Part shown: positions 1-9,389 of the stretch, piece after piece
Numbering within the stretch: the first letter of the stretch is position 1
How the letters are laid out: each line of letters starts with the position of its first letter
From: Distichodus sexfasciatus
Taxonomy: Eukaryota > Chordata > Actinopteri > Characiformes > Distichodontidae
Direction of reading: 5' to 3'
NCBI GenBank assembly: GCA_032718565.1
Contig: JAVGVS010000235.1
Location: 611,501 to 675,500 of the forward strand
Length of the DNA: 64,000 nucleotides
Position numbers and translations under genes: made by a program
The notes under the pieces: model-generated
Databases searched by the model: none
What the model saw: the letters and a program-made list of their open reading frames with translations, nothing else
Told to the model about the DNA's origin: nothing

Positions 1-1745
1 TACTGATTCTGATGATTTCTGGGTTGCCATGTTGTGACAAATGTAGACGTCAAAAGACGTTGCTGTCCTAACACACGAGTTACAAAAAGTGAAGGTGACT
101 AGAAGGGGAAAACATATTTTTTATTTCCTAATAATTCGAATGATTTAAGTTCCAAAACTGTGTCTAAGGCCACATTTGGGAAGAGAATCTGACTTTCAAA
201 GTATTTTAAAAACGTTGAACCTCCATTTTTGAGAATTGTGATGAAACTGTAAACAGGGTTGTGTATCTTGCAGTTGTGTGGCTTAGAACATGGATTTCTT
301 TATAGTTTGCTGTTTTTGTTCTTTCATGTTACAGAAAAATCCATATTTTTGTCATAAAGATATTCATTCAGTGTTCCCAGTTCATTTAATGTGTCATCCA
401 TTTTTTTAACCTCCCTGTATCTGACTGTACTAAATGATTTTTCCAACGCATTTTAAATGGCTTTATCTGACTAAACTGTTCTATTTAACTCGAATTGGCT
501 TGATTTTCTCCCCCTCATGATGTATTTTTAACATGTTAAAGTTACATAGATGTATGAGTAGATTATGTTTGGTGTACGATGGAGTTTTAACCAAATTTTT
601 TGTTACATGCTATGGCGGAACATTTCCAGCAGATGGTGCTATTCTACTACGCGTCATTATTCCTAGAGAACCTTCGTGTTGCCCATAACTGCTAAATAAA
701 TCATTTCTGTGTTGGTGTTCATAACTTTTTAGTACATACAAGGTTTAGAAATACCCTCGGAAATATATGGACCAAAAATGATTAGAACCTTATATTGCTT
801 TTTTTCTTCTTCTTCTTCTTTCTGTGACATTCTCAGCTGTTTTTACTGTTTTCTTGGAGGCATGATTAGAAATTATACACGCTTTAAATCCCGAGAAGGG
901 GGGAGAAAATACGTTTTACCTCTTAATATTCTTGATGTGTGTTTTGTTGCTGATGCATAGAGTATTTCCTGAAGTAACCCATCTGTGAATATTTCCCTCG
1001 CTTTTTTGTTTTCTTAGTTTGTGCGCGGAGTGTTTCGGCATTACGTAGTGAAAGCTGTCAAATCGATGGAAACACAAAAAGTGAAATAAAATGGTTTTAT
1101 TACAGTGACTAAAGAAGATGGCGAGATTCAGAAAGGTTTATTTTCAACCCAGCTATATACCAAGTGCATAGAGAGCTGAAATAGCGTTCTCTGTAGATAA
1201 AACATGATGCAAAATTAGACAAGAAAATACAAAACATTAGCGTGCAAAACTTGAAAACGAAACGATATGAACAATGTGGATAGTGCAGTGTGATGTGTTT
1301 AGCAGCAAAGTAAGACTGTATACTCTTCGAACGAATATGTAGAAAAATTACACAAATCGTGTGTAGCACTAGTTTACACATTTTGTGTTAATGTTTAATA
1401 AAACGGTGTTGGAAAAAGTCAGATCTTTTACGCACAGCCAAGTGTAGTTTTAAAAGTGTACACAACGTGCATTTGTTCACAGCATTCAACGCAATACGTG
1501 CAATCAAGCACAGCACATGTTAATATCACACACAGCTTGTGTCTATTTGAACACATCTTTTCTAAGAGTGTGTAGAATCAGTGTAATGTGGAATTAACAG
1601 TCAGAGGTAGAATAAAAACTAGTTAACGGTGCTATTTAAGAGCCCACTTTAAAGCACTTCGATGTACTTATGTAAATACAGATATTTTGAATTTAAAATA
1701 TTTATTTATATAAAGAAAATTTGAATTTATATATCAAGTAAAGTC
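1..1745. other. AT-rich single-copy DNA without a recognisable gene
   Basis: No open frame here has a recognisable domain; the longest is 90 codons on the minus strand and has no family resemblance. The stretch is AT-rich and resembles a 3' untranslated or intergenic region. An AATAAA at 695-700 is followed within 10 bases by a GT-rich run (707-720), the layout of a vertebrate polyadenylation site, but no exon is visible upstream. A CTCF-like word, CCAGCAGATGGTGCT, lies at 626-640. Nothing else stands out. Confidence 0.6.
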
Positions 1746-1848
1746 TTTTATGATCAAGTCTCCGAGTCTGATCCTATCTGAACCCTCCAAGATCAGGACT
1801 CCTGTTGCTCCCGGGCAGCCTCCTTCACCTCCGACGATTCTCCCCATC

Positions 1849-1877
1849 CCTCCTCCTCCTCCTCCTCCTCCTCCTCT
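1849..1877. repeat. (TCC)n microsatellite
   Basis: About nine uninterrupted copies of TCC on the + strand, inside a pyrimidine-rich flank. The proline-rich frame read through it is a repeat artefact. Confidence 0.95.
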
Positions 1878-1977
1878 TCCTTTCTCCCTTCCCTTTTTTC
1901 TCTTACTCATAGATGGCTGCTTTCCTGACTACCTCAGTGGCAGTGGAATTTTCCAAAGCTAGGAGGTAGAGGGGGAA

Positions 1978-2013
1978 AGGAGAGAGAGAGAGAGAGAGGG
2001 AGAGAGAGGGGAG
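1978..2013. repeat. (GA)n microsatellite
   Basis: A run of GA dinucleotides with two G interruptions, directly 5' of a GC-rich single-copy block. Confidence 0.95.
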
Positions 2014-2330
2014 CTGCATCGCTCCAAATGGAATGCAAAGGTCACCAGTAAATTTGCAGCCTCGGGGAGTGGAGGGAGTGCTGGGAGGCAGCATGCTTTA
2101 TGGAGCGCCGGGACTCTGACTGGGGGCCGGGGGGCCGGGGGGCCGCTACGCTGCGCTACGACTGCTCCGACGTCTCCACCTGGAGGAGAAGAGCCCCCGA
2201 CCTGGCGGATCCGTAGAATGAAAGGCAGAGGAAAGGAAAGGCGAGAAAGGGATGGGAAGGTGGAGTTAGTTGATGGAGGGTTCGAGACAGAAAGCACATT
2301 TCGGTTAGGAGTTGTCCGCGCCGACTTGGG
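2014..2330. promoter_or_regulatory. GC-rich single-copy block, candidate regulatory DNA
   Basis: After the GA tract the sequence becomes GC-rich and non-repetitive, with ATTTGCAT-like and TTTATGG words, then a G-run cluster at 2110-2142. No open frame resembles a protein. Regulatory function is inferred only from base composition and motif density; conservation was not tested. Confidence 0.25.
2110..2144 (+). other. G-run cluster, potential G-quadruplex
   Basis: Four G runs occur on the + strand: GGG (2110-2112), then runs of 5, 6 and 6 G separated by CC. The last three form a short GGGGGGCC-type tandem repeat. Runs of this length can fold into a G-quadruplex; whether this one does is not known. 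Confidence 0.6.
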
Positions 2331-2402
2331 TTTTGCTTTGTATCCAAAAAAAGAGTCAAACATAATAACAAAAATTGTATAATAAAACATAACAAAAAGG
2401 AC

Positions 2403-2405
<3 letters not shown>

Positions 2406-2468
<63 letters not shown>

Positions 2469-2469
2469 G
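2406..2469. repeat. (TA)n microsatellite
   Basis: About 62 bases of alternating T and A with one phase slip near 2442. The tyrosine/isoleucine-rich open frames across it are artefacts. Confidence 0.97.
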
Positions 2470-2525
2470 TGAGGAGCAACAAAAAAGGAAGCAAATATAC
2501 TAACACCGAAAGACAAATTATGGCT

Positions 2526-2550
2526 AGATGGATGGATGGATGGATGGATA
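2526..2550. repeat. (GATG)n microsatellite
   Basis: Six copies of the tetranucleotide GATG followed by GATA. Confidence 0.93.
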
Positions 2551-3394
2551 AATGTAGAAAGAAAGAAATGATGTGAAGAGAAGGAAAAGAACTAAACATA
2601 GCACAGTGAGTTACAGGAAAAAGGTGAAAATGGAACAGTTACTCTTTTGCAAAATTCAAACGTGAAAACCCCTAAAAGAGGAGTGTTTCCAAGTGTGTAT
2701 TTGCACAGTGCCTGAGTGCAAACAACAGGGATGGAGATAAAGACGATGACTGTGTGTCTCAATCCGCTCTTGTGTGTATTCACGCTTGTTTACAAGAGTC
2801 TTGGTCTCACCTCCGAAACCGAGCTAGAATAAACGGAGCGTTCGGATTAAGGGATACTTCAACCCTAAATTAGTTTCAGCCTCTAACACACATGTCAGCA
2901 AATCCTCTCTGCCTTGCTGGAGTGGGAGCTGGGTTTTAGTGGGTGTTTACGAGCATGTTTGTTAGAGGGGGGAGGGAGAGGACTAACGGGGGTCCCAAAA
3001 AAAGGAGAAAGAAAAGCCAGGAGGGCAGCAGGAGAAACAGTTTGTCTCTGTAACCTTTCGGACAAATGAGCTCCGGTGGGCTTTGGCTGGTGCCGGTGTT
3101 CGGTGCTACTGCGCATTAGTCCAAATGGATGAGTGTCAAGGGGGCTGCAGAGCAGCTGTGGTGGGGGGCTGGAGTCCTGGGAAGGGCTGCTGCAGTGGGC
3201 TGCATCCACAGTGCAGATCTTTCTCTCTGTATCTCTTTCTTTCTCAGACTCACACACACTCACCCACACAGGCCTCTTTGTGAGACGTTCAATCGACTCC
3301 TGTAATTGTTAGATCTATGTAATCTAACCCTAACCTCTCTTGTTCTATCCTCTTTGTTACTTTCTAATTTGCACAGTTCTAAATTGATCAGGGT
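2551..3394. other. Single-copy DNA, no gene seen
   Basis: Contains short pyrimidine and CA-rich patches near 3220-3270 but no recognisable coding, RNA or mobile feature. The largest frame (124 codons on the minus strand, 2895-3269) is serine/proline-rich low complexity. Confidence 0.6.
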
Positions 3395-3432
3395 ACATTT
3401 CACTCTGTATGTGACAAATAAAGAATTTTGAA
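3395..3432 (+). mobile_element. Retroposon 3' tail fragment
   Basis: The text reads as a GTGACAAATAAAG-type ending followed by AATTTTGAATG. This ending is shared by many teleost non-LTR retroposon copies (compare 21440-21500 here). Only the tail is recognisable. Confidence 0.5.
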
Positions 3433-3507
3433 TGTTTTACAAATTGATACCTTTTTAAGTACAAACTGTTTTTCTGAGCAAATCTCTGCTTTTTCTGTAT
3501 GTTAGGA

Positions 3508-3690
3508 CAGTGTTTCTCAATCCTAGTCCTCGCGGCCCACCGCTCTGCACATATTCGGTATTTCCTGCACTGTCGCACGCTGGTCCTACGTTGCTAATGA
3601 GCTAATCAGTAGCATCAGCTGTGCTGTGGGTCGAGAATGTCGAATCTGTGCAGAGCGGTGGTCCGTGAGGACTGGGATTAAGAAACGCTG
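3508..3690. mobile_element. hAT-type MITE with 8-bp target duplication
   Basis: A 183-bp element starting CAGTGTTTCTCAATCC and ending in its imperfect inverted repeat (GGATTAAGAAACGCTG). The terminal inverted repeats are about 44 bp with five mismatches. It is flanked by perfect 8-bp direct repeats TGTTAGGA (3500-3507 and 3691-3698), the hAT superfamily signature. It is too short to encode a transposase, so it is a non-autonomous copy mobilised in trans. It contains no gene. Confidence 0.92.
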
Positions 3691-3939
3691 TGTTAGGAGA
3701 CGCCAGGGCTTTATAATTACTTAAAAATCTCCCTCCCTCACATACAAACTTTCAATCGTTCTCTCTCGTTTTAAGATATCATAGGTCTATTATCTACTGA
3801 CTCACAACTGGCTAAAAGCTGCCATACCACACACAGACAAACATACAAACTCTTTCTCTCTCTGCACACACCCACACACGTGTGTTGCTATCTTTGGGCA
3901 GAAGCTCCGCTGATCAGTAACCAAAAGCAAATATTTTTC

Positions 3940-4190
3940 ACCCTTTTAGTTTGGCAAATAAATATCGGAAATCTTCTATAATTCACACGAGAGCCGGTTT
4001 TCATGGGCAAAAATGTCTTCACATTTGTCTGCCACAAATATCTGACAATCATGGACTCGGAAATCACTAAAATGAAAACTTTTGATTTAGTTTTTCCAAT
4101 AAATGCTGGAACTTTTCTATTAAAATTTATTCTCTTATGTGTGCCAGTTTTCACATGCCAAAATGTCCTAATAAAAAGCCAGAAAAGTTA
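3940..4190. repeat. Diverged tandem duplication, about 145-150 bp period
   Basis: The segment from 3946 (TTTAGTTTGGCAAATAAAT) through GCCGGTTTTCATG (3993) recurs in order from 4087 (TTTAGTTTTTCCAATAAAT) through GCCAGTTTTCACATG (4143). The two units share many short blocks but differ by substitutions and indels. No source element is recognised. A 77-codon open frame across it is not supported as a gene. Confidence 0.6.
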
Positions 4191-4249
4191 TAAAAAATAT
4201 ATTTTAGCAGAGATTCAGGGCCTTACAACTACATAAAATTCTCTGTAAC

Positions 4250-4495
4250 TGTCTCTTATTTTCTCCTCCTTCTCTGCACTCTCTGTATTTCTCTCTCTCT
4301 CATCTGTTTTACCTCTCCCCCCTTCTCTCTCTCCTCTCCTTTTCCTGGCATTCTCTCTTCTTTTACCCCCCCCTCTCGCTTTCACTCCATTTCTCCTTTT
4401 CCTCTCTGTACTCTGTATTTCTCTCTCCTCTTTTATGTCTCACTTGCTTATTGTATCTTTCCATTTCCCTTCCTTGTACTCTTTGTATTTCTCTC
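4250..4495 (+). repeat. Polypyrimidine minisatellite, left part
   Basis: C/T-rich on the + strand with recurring words such as CTGTATTTCTCTCT and TTTTACC at 4283, 4410 and 4483, so it is a degenerate tandem repeat rather than random CT sequence. It continues after the MITE at 4640. Confidence 0.7.
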
Positions 4496-4639
4496 CAGAG
4501 TGCGAATTACCCCCCCATAATTGGGGGGTACTGCCTTCATAACAGACCCCCCCCCACTGCTATTTTTGTCTCTTTGGGGGGGTTTGGGTCTTGATCGGGG
4601 GTACATTACCCCCCAGTACCCCCCGTAATTCGAACCATG
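4496..4639. mobile_element. hAT-like MITE inserted in the pyrimidine repeat
   Basis: A 144-bp element with terminal inverted repeats CAGAGTGCGAATTAC / GTAATTCGAACCATG (12 of 15 match). Its interior has long C and G runs that can pair. TTTCTCTC flanks it on both sides (4488-4495 and 4640-4647). The flanks joined without the element resemble the neighbouring repeat unit at 4283-4310, which acts as an internal empty site. No coding content. Assignment to hAT rests on the CA(G/T) ends and the 8-bp duplication. Confidence 0.75.
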
Positions 4640-4760
4640 TTTCTCTCTCTAATTTGTTTTAACCCCCAGTCTCACTCTCTCATTCTCTCTTCTTTTACCT
4701 CCCCCCCCTTTATCTTTCTTTCTTTTCTTTTCTTTTTTTTTTTTTTTCCAGTTTTTTCCA
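4640..4760 (+). repeat. Polypyrimidine minisatellite, right part
   Basis: Continuation of the tract split by the MITE. It matches 4283-4385 in order (TTTCTCTCTC, TTTGTTTTAACC, CATTCTCTCTTC, TTTTACC), then ends in a T-rich run. Confidence 0.7.
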
Positions 4761-4859
4761 CCTCACCACCTCCACATCCCTACCCATGTCCGTTTATTCA
4801 AATTTGGATGCTTTTTAACACACCAACTTTTGCCCGTTTTATGCAACAAAAATGTTCTA

Positions 4860-5420
4860 TTCATCCACCTCCCGGCCGTTCTCGGGCTGTCGTGCCGCAG
4901 TTCCAACGTCACAAAACCGAAAGGGGGGGGGGATGAAAAGAAAAAGCCCCTCCTTCCTTCTCTCGTTCACTCGCTCCACCGCTCCAACCTCCTCTCCTGC
5001 GGCGGAGGGGGAGCGGGACAGAGTTATGGCGGCCATAAAAGGCAGATAATGCATTGTTAACTAATTCTGTCTGCTCGAAGCTGATGTATCCAGCGCTCTA
5101 AATCTCCGCGCCTCCAATAAAATGCAAATGCTAATGCTAATGCTCGAGGTAAACGGCGGCCGCGAGGCGGCGTACGTGACGAGCGACGCCGCGGCCTAGT
5201 CGGCGTTACTGTTACCGTTACCGTTTCCGCCGTTTCCGTCGCCATAGACAGACAGTGGAACGGCGGAAGAATAAATGTCGGCGTGTAACGGCCCCCCGCG
5301 CGCTGATTCATGGGCCGTTTGAAACGAGCTGAGAGCAAATCATGGCGCTACTTCATATGTATTATTTACAGCGGCACACTGCATGAGGGGTTTCGACTTG
5401 GAAATATTAAGAGTGTTTGC
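4860..5420. promoter_or_regulatory. CpG-rich single-copy block, candidate enhancer or CpG island
   Basis: This is the most CpG-rich stretch of the left part of the window, contrasting with its AT-rich flanks. It carries GTTAACTAATT (5055), the octamer ATGCAAAT (5121-5128) followed by repeated GCTAATG words, and a series of GTTACCGTT/GTTTCCG words near 5207-5240. TATAAA-like CATAAAAGG lies at 5033. No start codon with a convincing protein follows, so an orphan promoter or an enhancer are both possible. Confidence 0.35.
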
Positions 5421-5520
5421 CTCCGGGTCGGTGTAATTATCAAAATGTTGAGCGATAAATTACATGTATATTTGAGGGAGAAAGAAAAAGAGAGAGAGAT
5501 TAGAGAGCTGAGAGAACGGT

Positions 5521-5772
5521 AGATCTCTCTCTTTATCTGTATTCTTCTTCTTCATTTTCAGTATCATTCCGTTTACACGTTTTTTTTTCTTCCTTCTACT
5601 GTCCCCATTCTGTCCGTATCAATCCTTCCATTTCCTTTCTGTTATTCTTTTCTTCTTTTCATTCTCTCCATTGTCTTATTGTCTCTCTTCCTTTACCTCT
5701 TTACTTCCCACTCTTTTACTTTTCTTTTACCCCTCACTTTTTCACCATCATCCCATTTCCCGTACTGTCATT
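5521..5772 (+). repeat. Pyrimidine-rich tract
   Basis: C/T-rich sequence with recurrent TATCATTCC and CCATTTCC words also seen in the tracts at 4.4 and 9.5 kb. No gene. Confidence 0.65.
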
Positions 5773-5985
5773 CAGTTGGTGGTGTAACAGTTGGGCGCTC
5801 GCCTCGTGATCAGAAGGTTGCCAGTTCTAATCCCCGACTGGTAAAGTTACCACTGAGCAAGGCACCGTCCCCAGGCGCTGCCCATGTTAGCTGCCCACTG
5901 CTCCTTCGCGGATGGGGCGAATGCAGAGGTCACATTTCATTGCTGTGCTGTGGTGTGTTCGCAATGATAAATGATCACTAACTTT
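5773..5985 (+). mobile_element. tRNA-derived SINE (family 1), near full length
   Basis: The tRNA-like head reads GGTGTAACAGTTGGGCGCTC and, about 40 bases on, a B-box relative AGTTCTAATCC. The body has GTAAAGTTACCACTGAGCAAG, GGCGCTGCCCATGTTAGCTG, GCCCACTGCTCCTT and CAGAGGTCACATTTC, and ends AATGATAAATGATCACT. Further copies lie at 39286, 40166, 40327 and 29634. It would be transcribed by RNA polymerase III from the head and copied by a partner LINE. It sits inside a pyrimidine tract that resumes at 5986. Confidence 0.88.
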
Positions 5986-6125
5986 CTTTACTCCTCGCTA
6001 TCATTATATTTCCCTTACCTCCATCCTCTACTTCTGTTTTTCTGTTTCCTCCACTCACTTTTTCTGTTTTTGTCTGTTACTTTCTTCTCATTTTACTTTA
6101 CGCACTTTTTTCTCTTTCTTTTTCT
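5986..6125 (+). repeat. Pyrimidine-rich tract, right of the SINE
   Basis: C/T-rich continuation of the tract at 5521-5772, apparently split by the SINE insertion. Confidence 0.6.
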
Positions 6126-6299
6126 GCTGGATAACATGGAAGGCAGGCTACTTGGTATGCTACTATATAGCTTCTGTCTGTGTGTACATGCTTTCCTACT
6201 CAGAAGAGAGTGCACATCTGCATGATCATAAACACCGGATTATACACTTTACGATTATATAGAGCACATTCAAGATATTCATTCATATTGCAGTCTTTT

Positions 6300-6540
6300 C
6301 TCGTTTTTGTGCCCTCCTTGTTATGGGGAGGAAGTACAGGGGGTTAACATGGCCGCCCTCTTTTCGCTCGCCCCCTTGTCAGACGCCCGTAACCTGCTGG
6401 GACTTCTGAATATTGATTCAGATCTATATTTCAATTAGCGAACGGCAATTCTGCACCATCAGTTAACGACGGCTGATTTGTCTTCGTTCATAACTCTGGG
6501 CTTATGCCGTAATTAGACCATAAATTCATTTGTGGACAGG
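6300..6540. promoter_or_regulatory. Single-copy block, candidate conserved enhancer
   Basis: Non-repetitive sequence of balanced composition with GAATATTGATTC, TTCAATTAGCG, GTTAACG and CCGTAATTAGACC words, that is, several homeodomain-type TAATT cores close together. No frame is protein-like. Enhancer function is inferred from motif content only. Confidence 0.3.
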
Positions 6541-6542
6541 AG

Positions 6543-6560
6543 GTGTGTGTGTGTGTGTGT
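6543..6560. repeat. (GT)n microsatellite
   Basis: Nine copies of GT. Confidence 0.93.
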
Positions 6561-7089
6561 CTGTGAAAGAGAGCACAAGAGATTAAAAGCATTAAACCAT
6601 TATGTCTATATGGTAACTGAAACCCTGAAATGCACATCTCATTGCGTTTCTGTGCACCGATAACTATGCCTGTTAAATTTAGTATCTCAAAAGAGCCCTC
6701 CTGCAAAAGGGAAAACTATTTTGTGGCAAGGACATTTTGCACTTTAAATTTGATCTACTCAGAAATATGATACTCTTGCTGAGGCGGCCTCCTGTAAATA
6801 GATTGACCTGGTCAAGATTAGCAGCAGATGTGCAGAATTGTAAGAGTCCAGTATAAATTAATTTGGAATTATTCTGGATGAAAAACAGTGACAATAGCTG
6901 TAAAGTTGTAAAGTCTTTTGTTGTTGTTCATCCTCCATGCCACCAGAGGCAAACTTGACTCCTGACACTTTCTGTTTGCTCACTATTAAGGGATTGCTTC
7001 CTCAGATTTCATTAACTTAATCTGTTTGCTAATTTCAGTGTTTTTTTGTGCTGTCTTAGGTAAAAAATAAAAACATACAATACGTAATC

Positions 7090-7350
7090 CGTGATTATGT
7101 AACCGAAGTAACCTTGAACAAGATGCCAGCGTATCTCACTAGTACCTTTTTGAGAATTTAATGTGAAACTATTAAAGGTAGCATTTAAGTATCCTGGCAA
7201 CTTGTTCAAGGGTACTACTGAAGTACCCTTTAGCGAGGTGGCATCTTCAAACTGTAATGCTTCCCAGGCATTGCCCATGGCAGCTGCCCAGTGCTACTAC
7301 GACGATGGGTTCAATGCTGAGATTGTGTTTTGTTGAGATGCAGTGTGGGG
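7090..7350 (+). mobile_element. Diverged SINE remnant with an inverted partial copy
   Basis: From about 7205 the text follows the family-1 SINE body with many changes: CTGAAGTACCCTTTAGCGAGG, CCCAGGCATTGCCCATGG, CAGCTGCCCAGTGCT, GATGGGTTCAATGC. Just upstream, 7106-7131 (AACCTTGAACAAGATGCCAG) is the imperfect inverse of 7188-7214, so a second short piece in the opposite orientation appears to be present. Strongly decayed and non-functional. Confidence 0.6.
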
Positions 7351-7444
7351 TTTTCAGTGTTTCAGAGTGCCATTCTGTTTCTAGGGGATTTACAAACCAT
7401 CACCACAGACTGTGACATTTCCAGACGATAAAATTTTTAACTAA

Positions 7445-7468
7445 GTTAACCAGTTTTAACTGGTTAAC
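7445..7468. other. 11-bp perfect palindrome, 2-base spacer
   Basis: Arms GTTAACCAGTT and AACTGGTTAAC are perfect inverse complements around TT. Each arm contains CCAG/CTGG and GTTAAC. It could be a dimeric transcription-factor site or a small hairpin; no larger inverted repeat surrounds it. Confidence 0.7.
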
Positions 7469-7479
7469 TTGAGCTTCAT

Positions 7480-8100
7480 GAAAGCTGCCAGCCCAGTTGC
7501 ATTACATTTTGTTGTGACCAACTTACCTTCATAACTCTGACTATAGCCTCTCTTGCCTGCTTCTTACATGTAATCTTTGCAAACTCAGTTGCCTTGCTGT
7601 TTACTCTTTGCAACCTTGTCACAACAAACGGTAAGGCAACTGGGTTTGTAACCCTGCTGCAAATAGTTGCCAAACGAGTTGCCTTAGCGTTTGTTGAGAC
7701 CATGTTGCGTTGACAACTTTTAACTCCTCCTTTTTGCCTGCTTTTTGGCTATGATCTGCCTTGCTATGACCTGGTTGTTGCCTCCTGAACTTGTTGCTTA
7801 AGTCATCGTCTACAGTTTGGATGATCTGTATCACTGCTGTTTGCTTGCCCATGACTCAAACCTGTTTTACGACTACAAACCTGATGCTAATAAACTGTTT
7901 TTGAGCCCCTGTACTTTTTGACTATGATCTCTGTCTCATCTTTGACCTTTTTAGTTGCTGATTCTGATACTGTTGCCTGTCCTATCAACAACAGTTTGCG
8001 TGATCCGCATCGCTAATCAATGCACATCGTGCGTCCTTTGCCCTAGTCCTGTTTATGATCACCAACCTTTCGCTAACGCATTTTGGTACGAAAGTGCCTC
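7480..8100. repeat. Diverged duplicated sequence, possible old retroelement
   Basis: A block at about 7808-7895 (ACAGTTTGGATGATCTG, then CCTGTTTTACGACTAC, then GATGCTAATAAAC) recurs at about 7990-8085 (ACAGTTTGCGTGATCCG, then CCTGTTTATGATCACC, then CGCTAACGC). The offset is about 182-200 bp. The style (TTGCCTG and TGACTATGATC words, AATAAA) resembles old LTR sequence of fish retroelements, but I see no ends or target duplication. Confidence 0.4.
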
Positions 8101-9385
8101 TTGAACATGAACCCATCTCTCGGAAATCATTACAGACACAAATAAGGCAGAGGGTCAGCTGGAAGTGCCCACCTGCTGTCATCTACTTCCTCCCGTTCCT
8201 GCAAAGTCATAGGACCCGGCTGCATGACACTGGTTTGCTTCGGTCTGCACATGTCCCCACCCACATCCGTCCAGACAAAAACCTAAATTTACGATGCCGA
8301 CTTATCGGCGCCCGCTCCCGTGTTAAAAGCGCTCTCGAATTTCCTGGTGGGGCTGGAAGGGGGCGTAGAGCGTTAATCCGGTCGGATTGGGGGTAGACAC
8401 GTTCCAGCTCCGTGTCCGGCACTGGCACTGGACCGAGGACCTCGCGCTACTCGACGTGAGGCCTGGAGCGTTACGACCTTTTCAGAAGGCAGTGAAAGGA
8501 GGGAAGAGGGAAGGGAAGGAGGCGTGACTCAGCGCTAAGCATGGGTCCAGTGGCGCCCGACCCGAACCTTCCTGGCAGGCCGCTGTGGCGGTACATCTGT
8601 CTCAGGAAAAGCCAAGCCGTCACACTTGGTGTCAGAAGAAGACTGATATCGCTTTCGCAGAAAGATGTGGCGGGAATGAAGGATTATTCTATCGAGTGTC
8701 CATGAAATCCCTTGGCTTATCGACGCAGACATAAGTTGCGATTAAAATAGGCCTTCAGGGGTTTGCCGGTTCTAGTTCCCAAAAAGAATATGTGACGTGC
8801 CCCAGTGTGAAAAACGGAAATTTCAGGGTATGCACGGTATTTGATTTGTTATGTTATTCTATTCAAAGTGCACCTACGTTTAGATTTTTAGCTCCAGACA
8901 GCCTCAGTGAAACTAAATGAAGGTATGTAAGTAAGACACACAACAGTCACAAGTCAATGAGCAATATAAGGACAAAATGTAAAATGTAAACCAAATTAAA
9001 AGCACGCAATAAAACAGAGAATAAAGAATTGAACAAAACGGGTGCAAATGCAACAAACAGGAAAAGATACACAGCTAAATCTATATACCGCATATACAGT
9101 ATGTACAGATATACAAGTGATGAAAGTTAGAATGAAGGATAAGAAGGAACTGCTTGGCCATAAAAGAAAGGAGGTTTATGGGTGGATCTTTAAAAAAGAA
9201 AAAAAGAAGTGGTTCAGACGTGTGCGGGGTATCGAGTTGGGCCGCACATTAACGGGCGCTGATATGCCTCATGGTTACGATGGTCTTCATCATCCGCAGG
9301 CTTCATCAGACGTGTCGTGCTCTCAGTGGGGTGAGAGGGAGACGGCGCAGGAATCCTGAAACGTGAGAGAATCCGGAGAGTAGAC
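8101..9385. other. Single-copy DNA, no gene seen
   Basis: 8.2-8.7 kb is relatively CpG-rich (GCGCCCGCTCCCG at 8310, CGTGACTCAGCG near 8523). 8.76-9.2 kb is AT-rich. A 113-codon frame at 8055-8396 and a 105-codon frame at 9042-9359 show no domain or codon pattern I recognise. Confidence 0.55.
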
Positions 9386-9389
9386 AGAT

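Noticed and set aside
1959..2599. 185- and 147-codon minus-strand frames
   Set aside because: They run through (TA)n, (GATG)n and GA repeats. The Ile-Tyr and Ser-Leu strings are repeat artefacts.
3083..3283. 66-codon frame with Cys and Gly
   Set aside because: The minus-strand frame overlaps it fully, there is no signal peptide or domain, and it ends in a CA repeat.
8550..8640. TGGCGCCCGAC and TTGGTGTCAGAAG, which look like retroviral/retrotransposon primer-binding sites
   Set aside because: No LTR end or flanking duplication is adjacent, and the matches are short; not enough to call an element.
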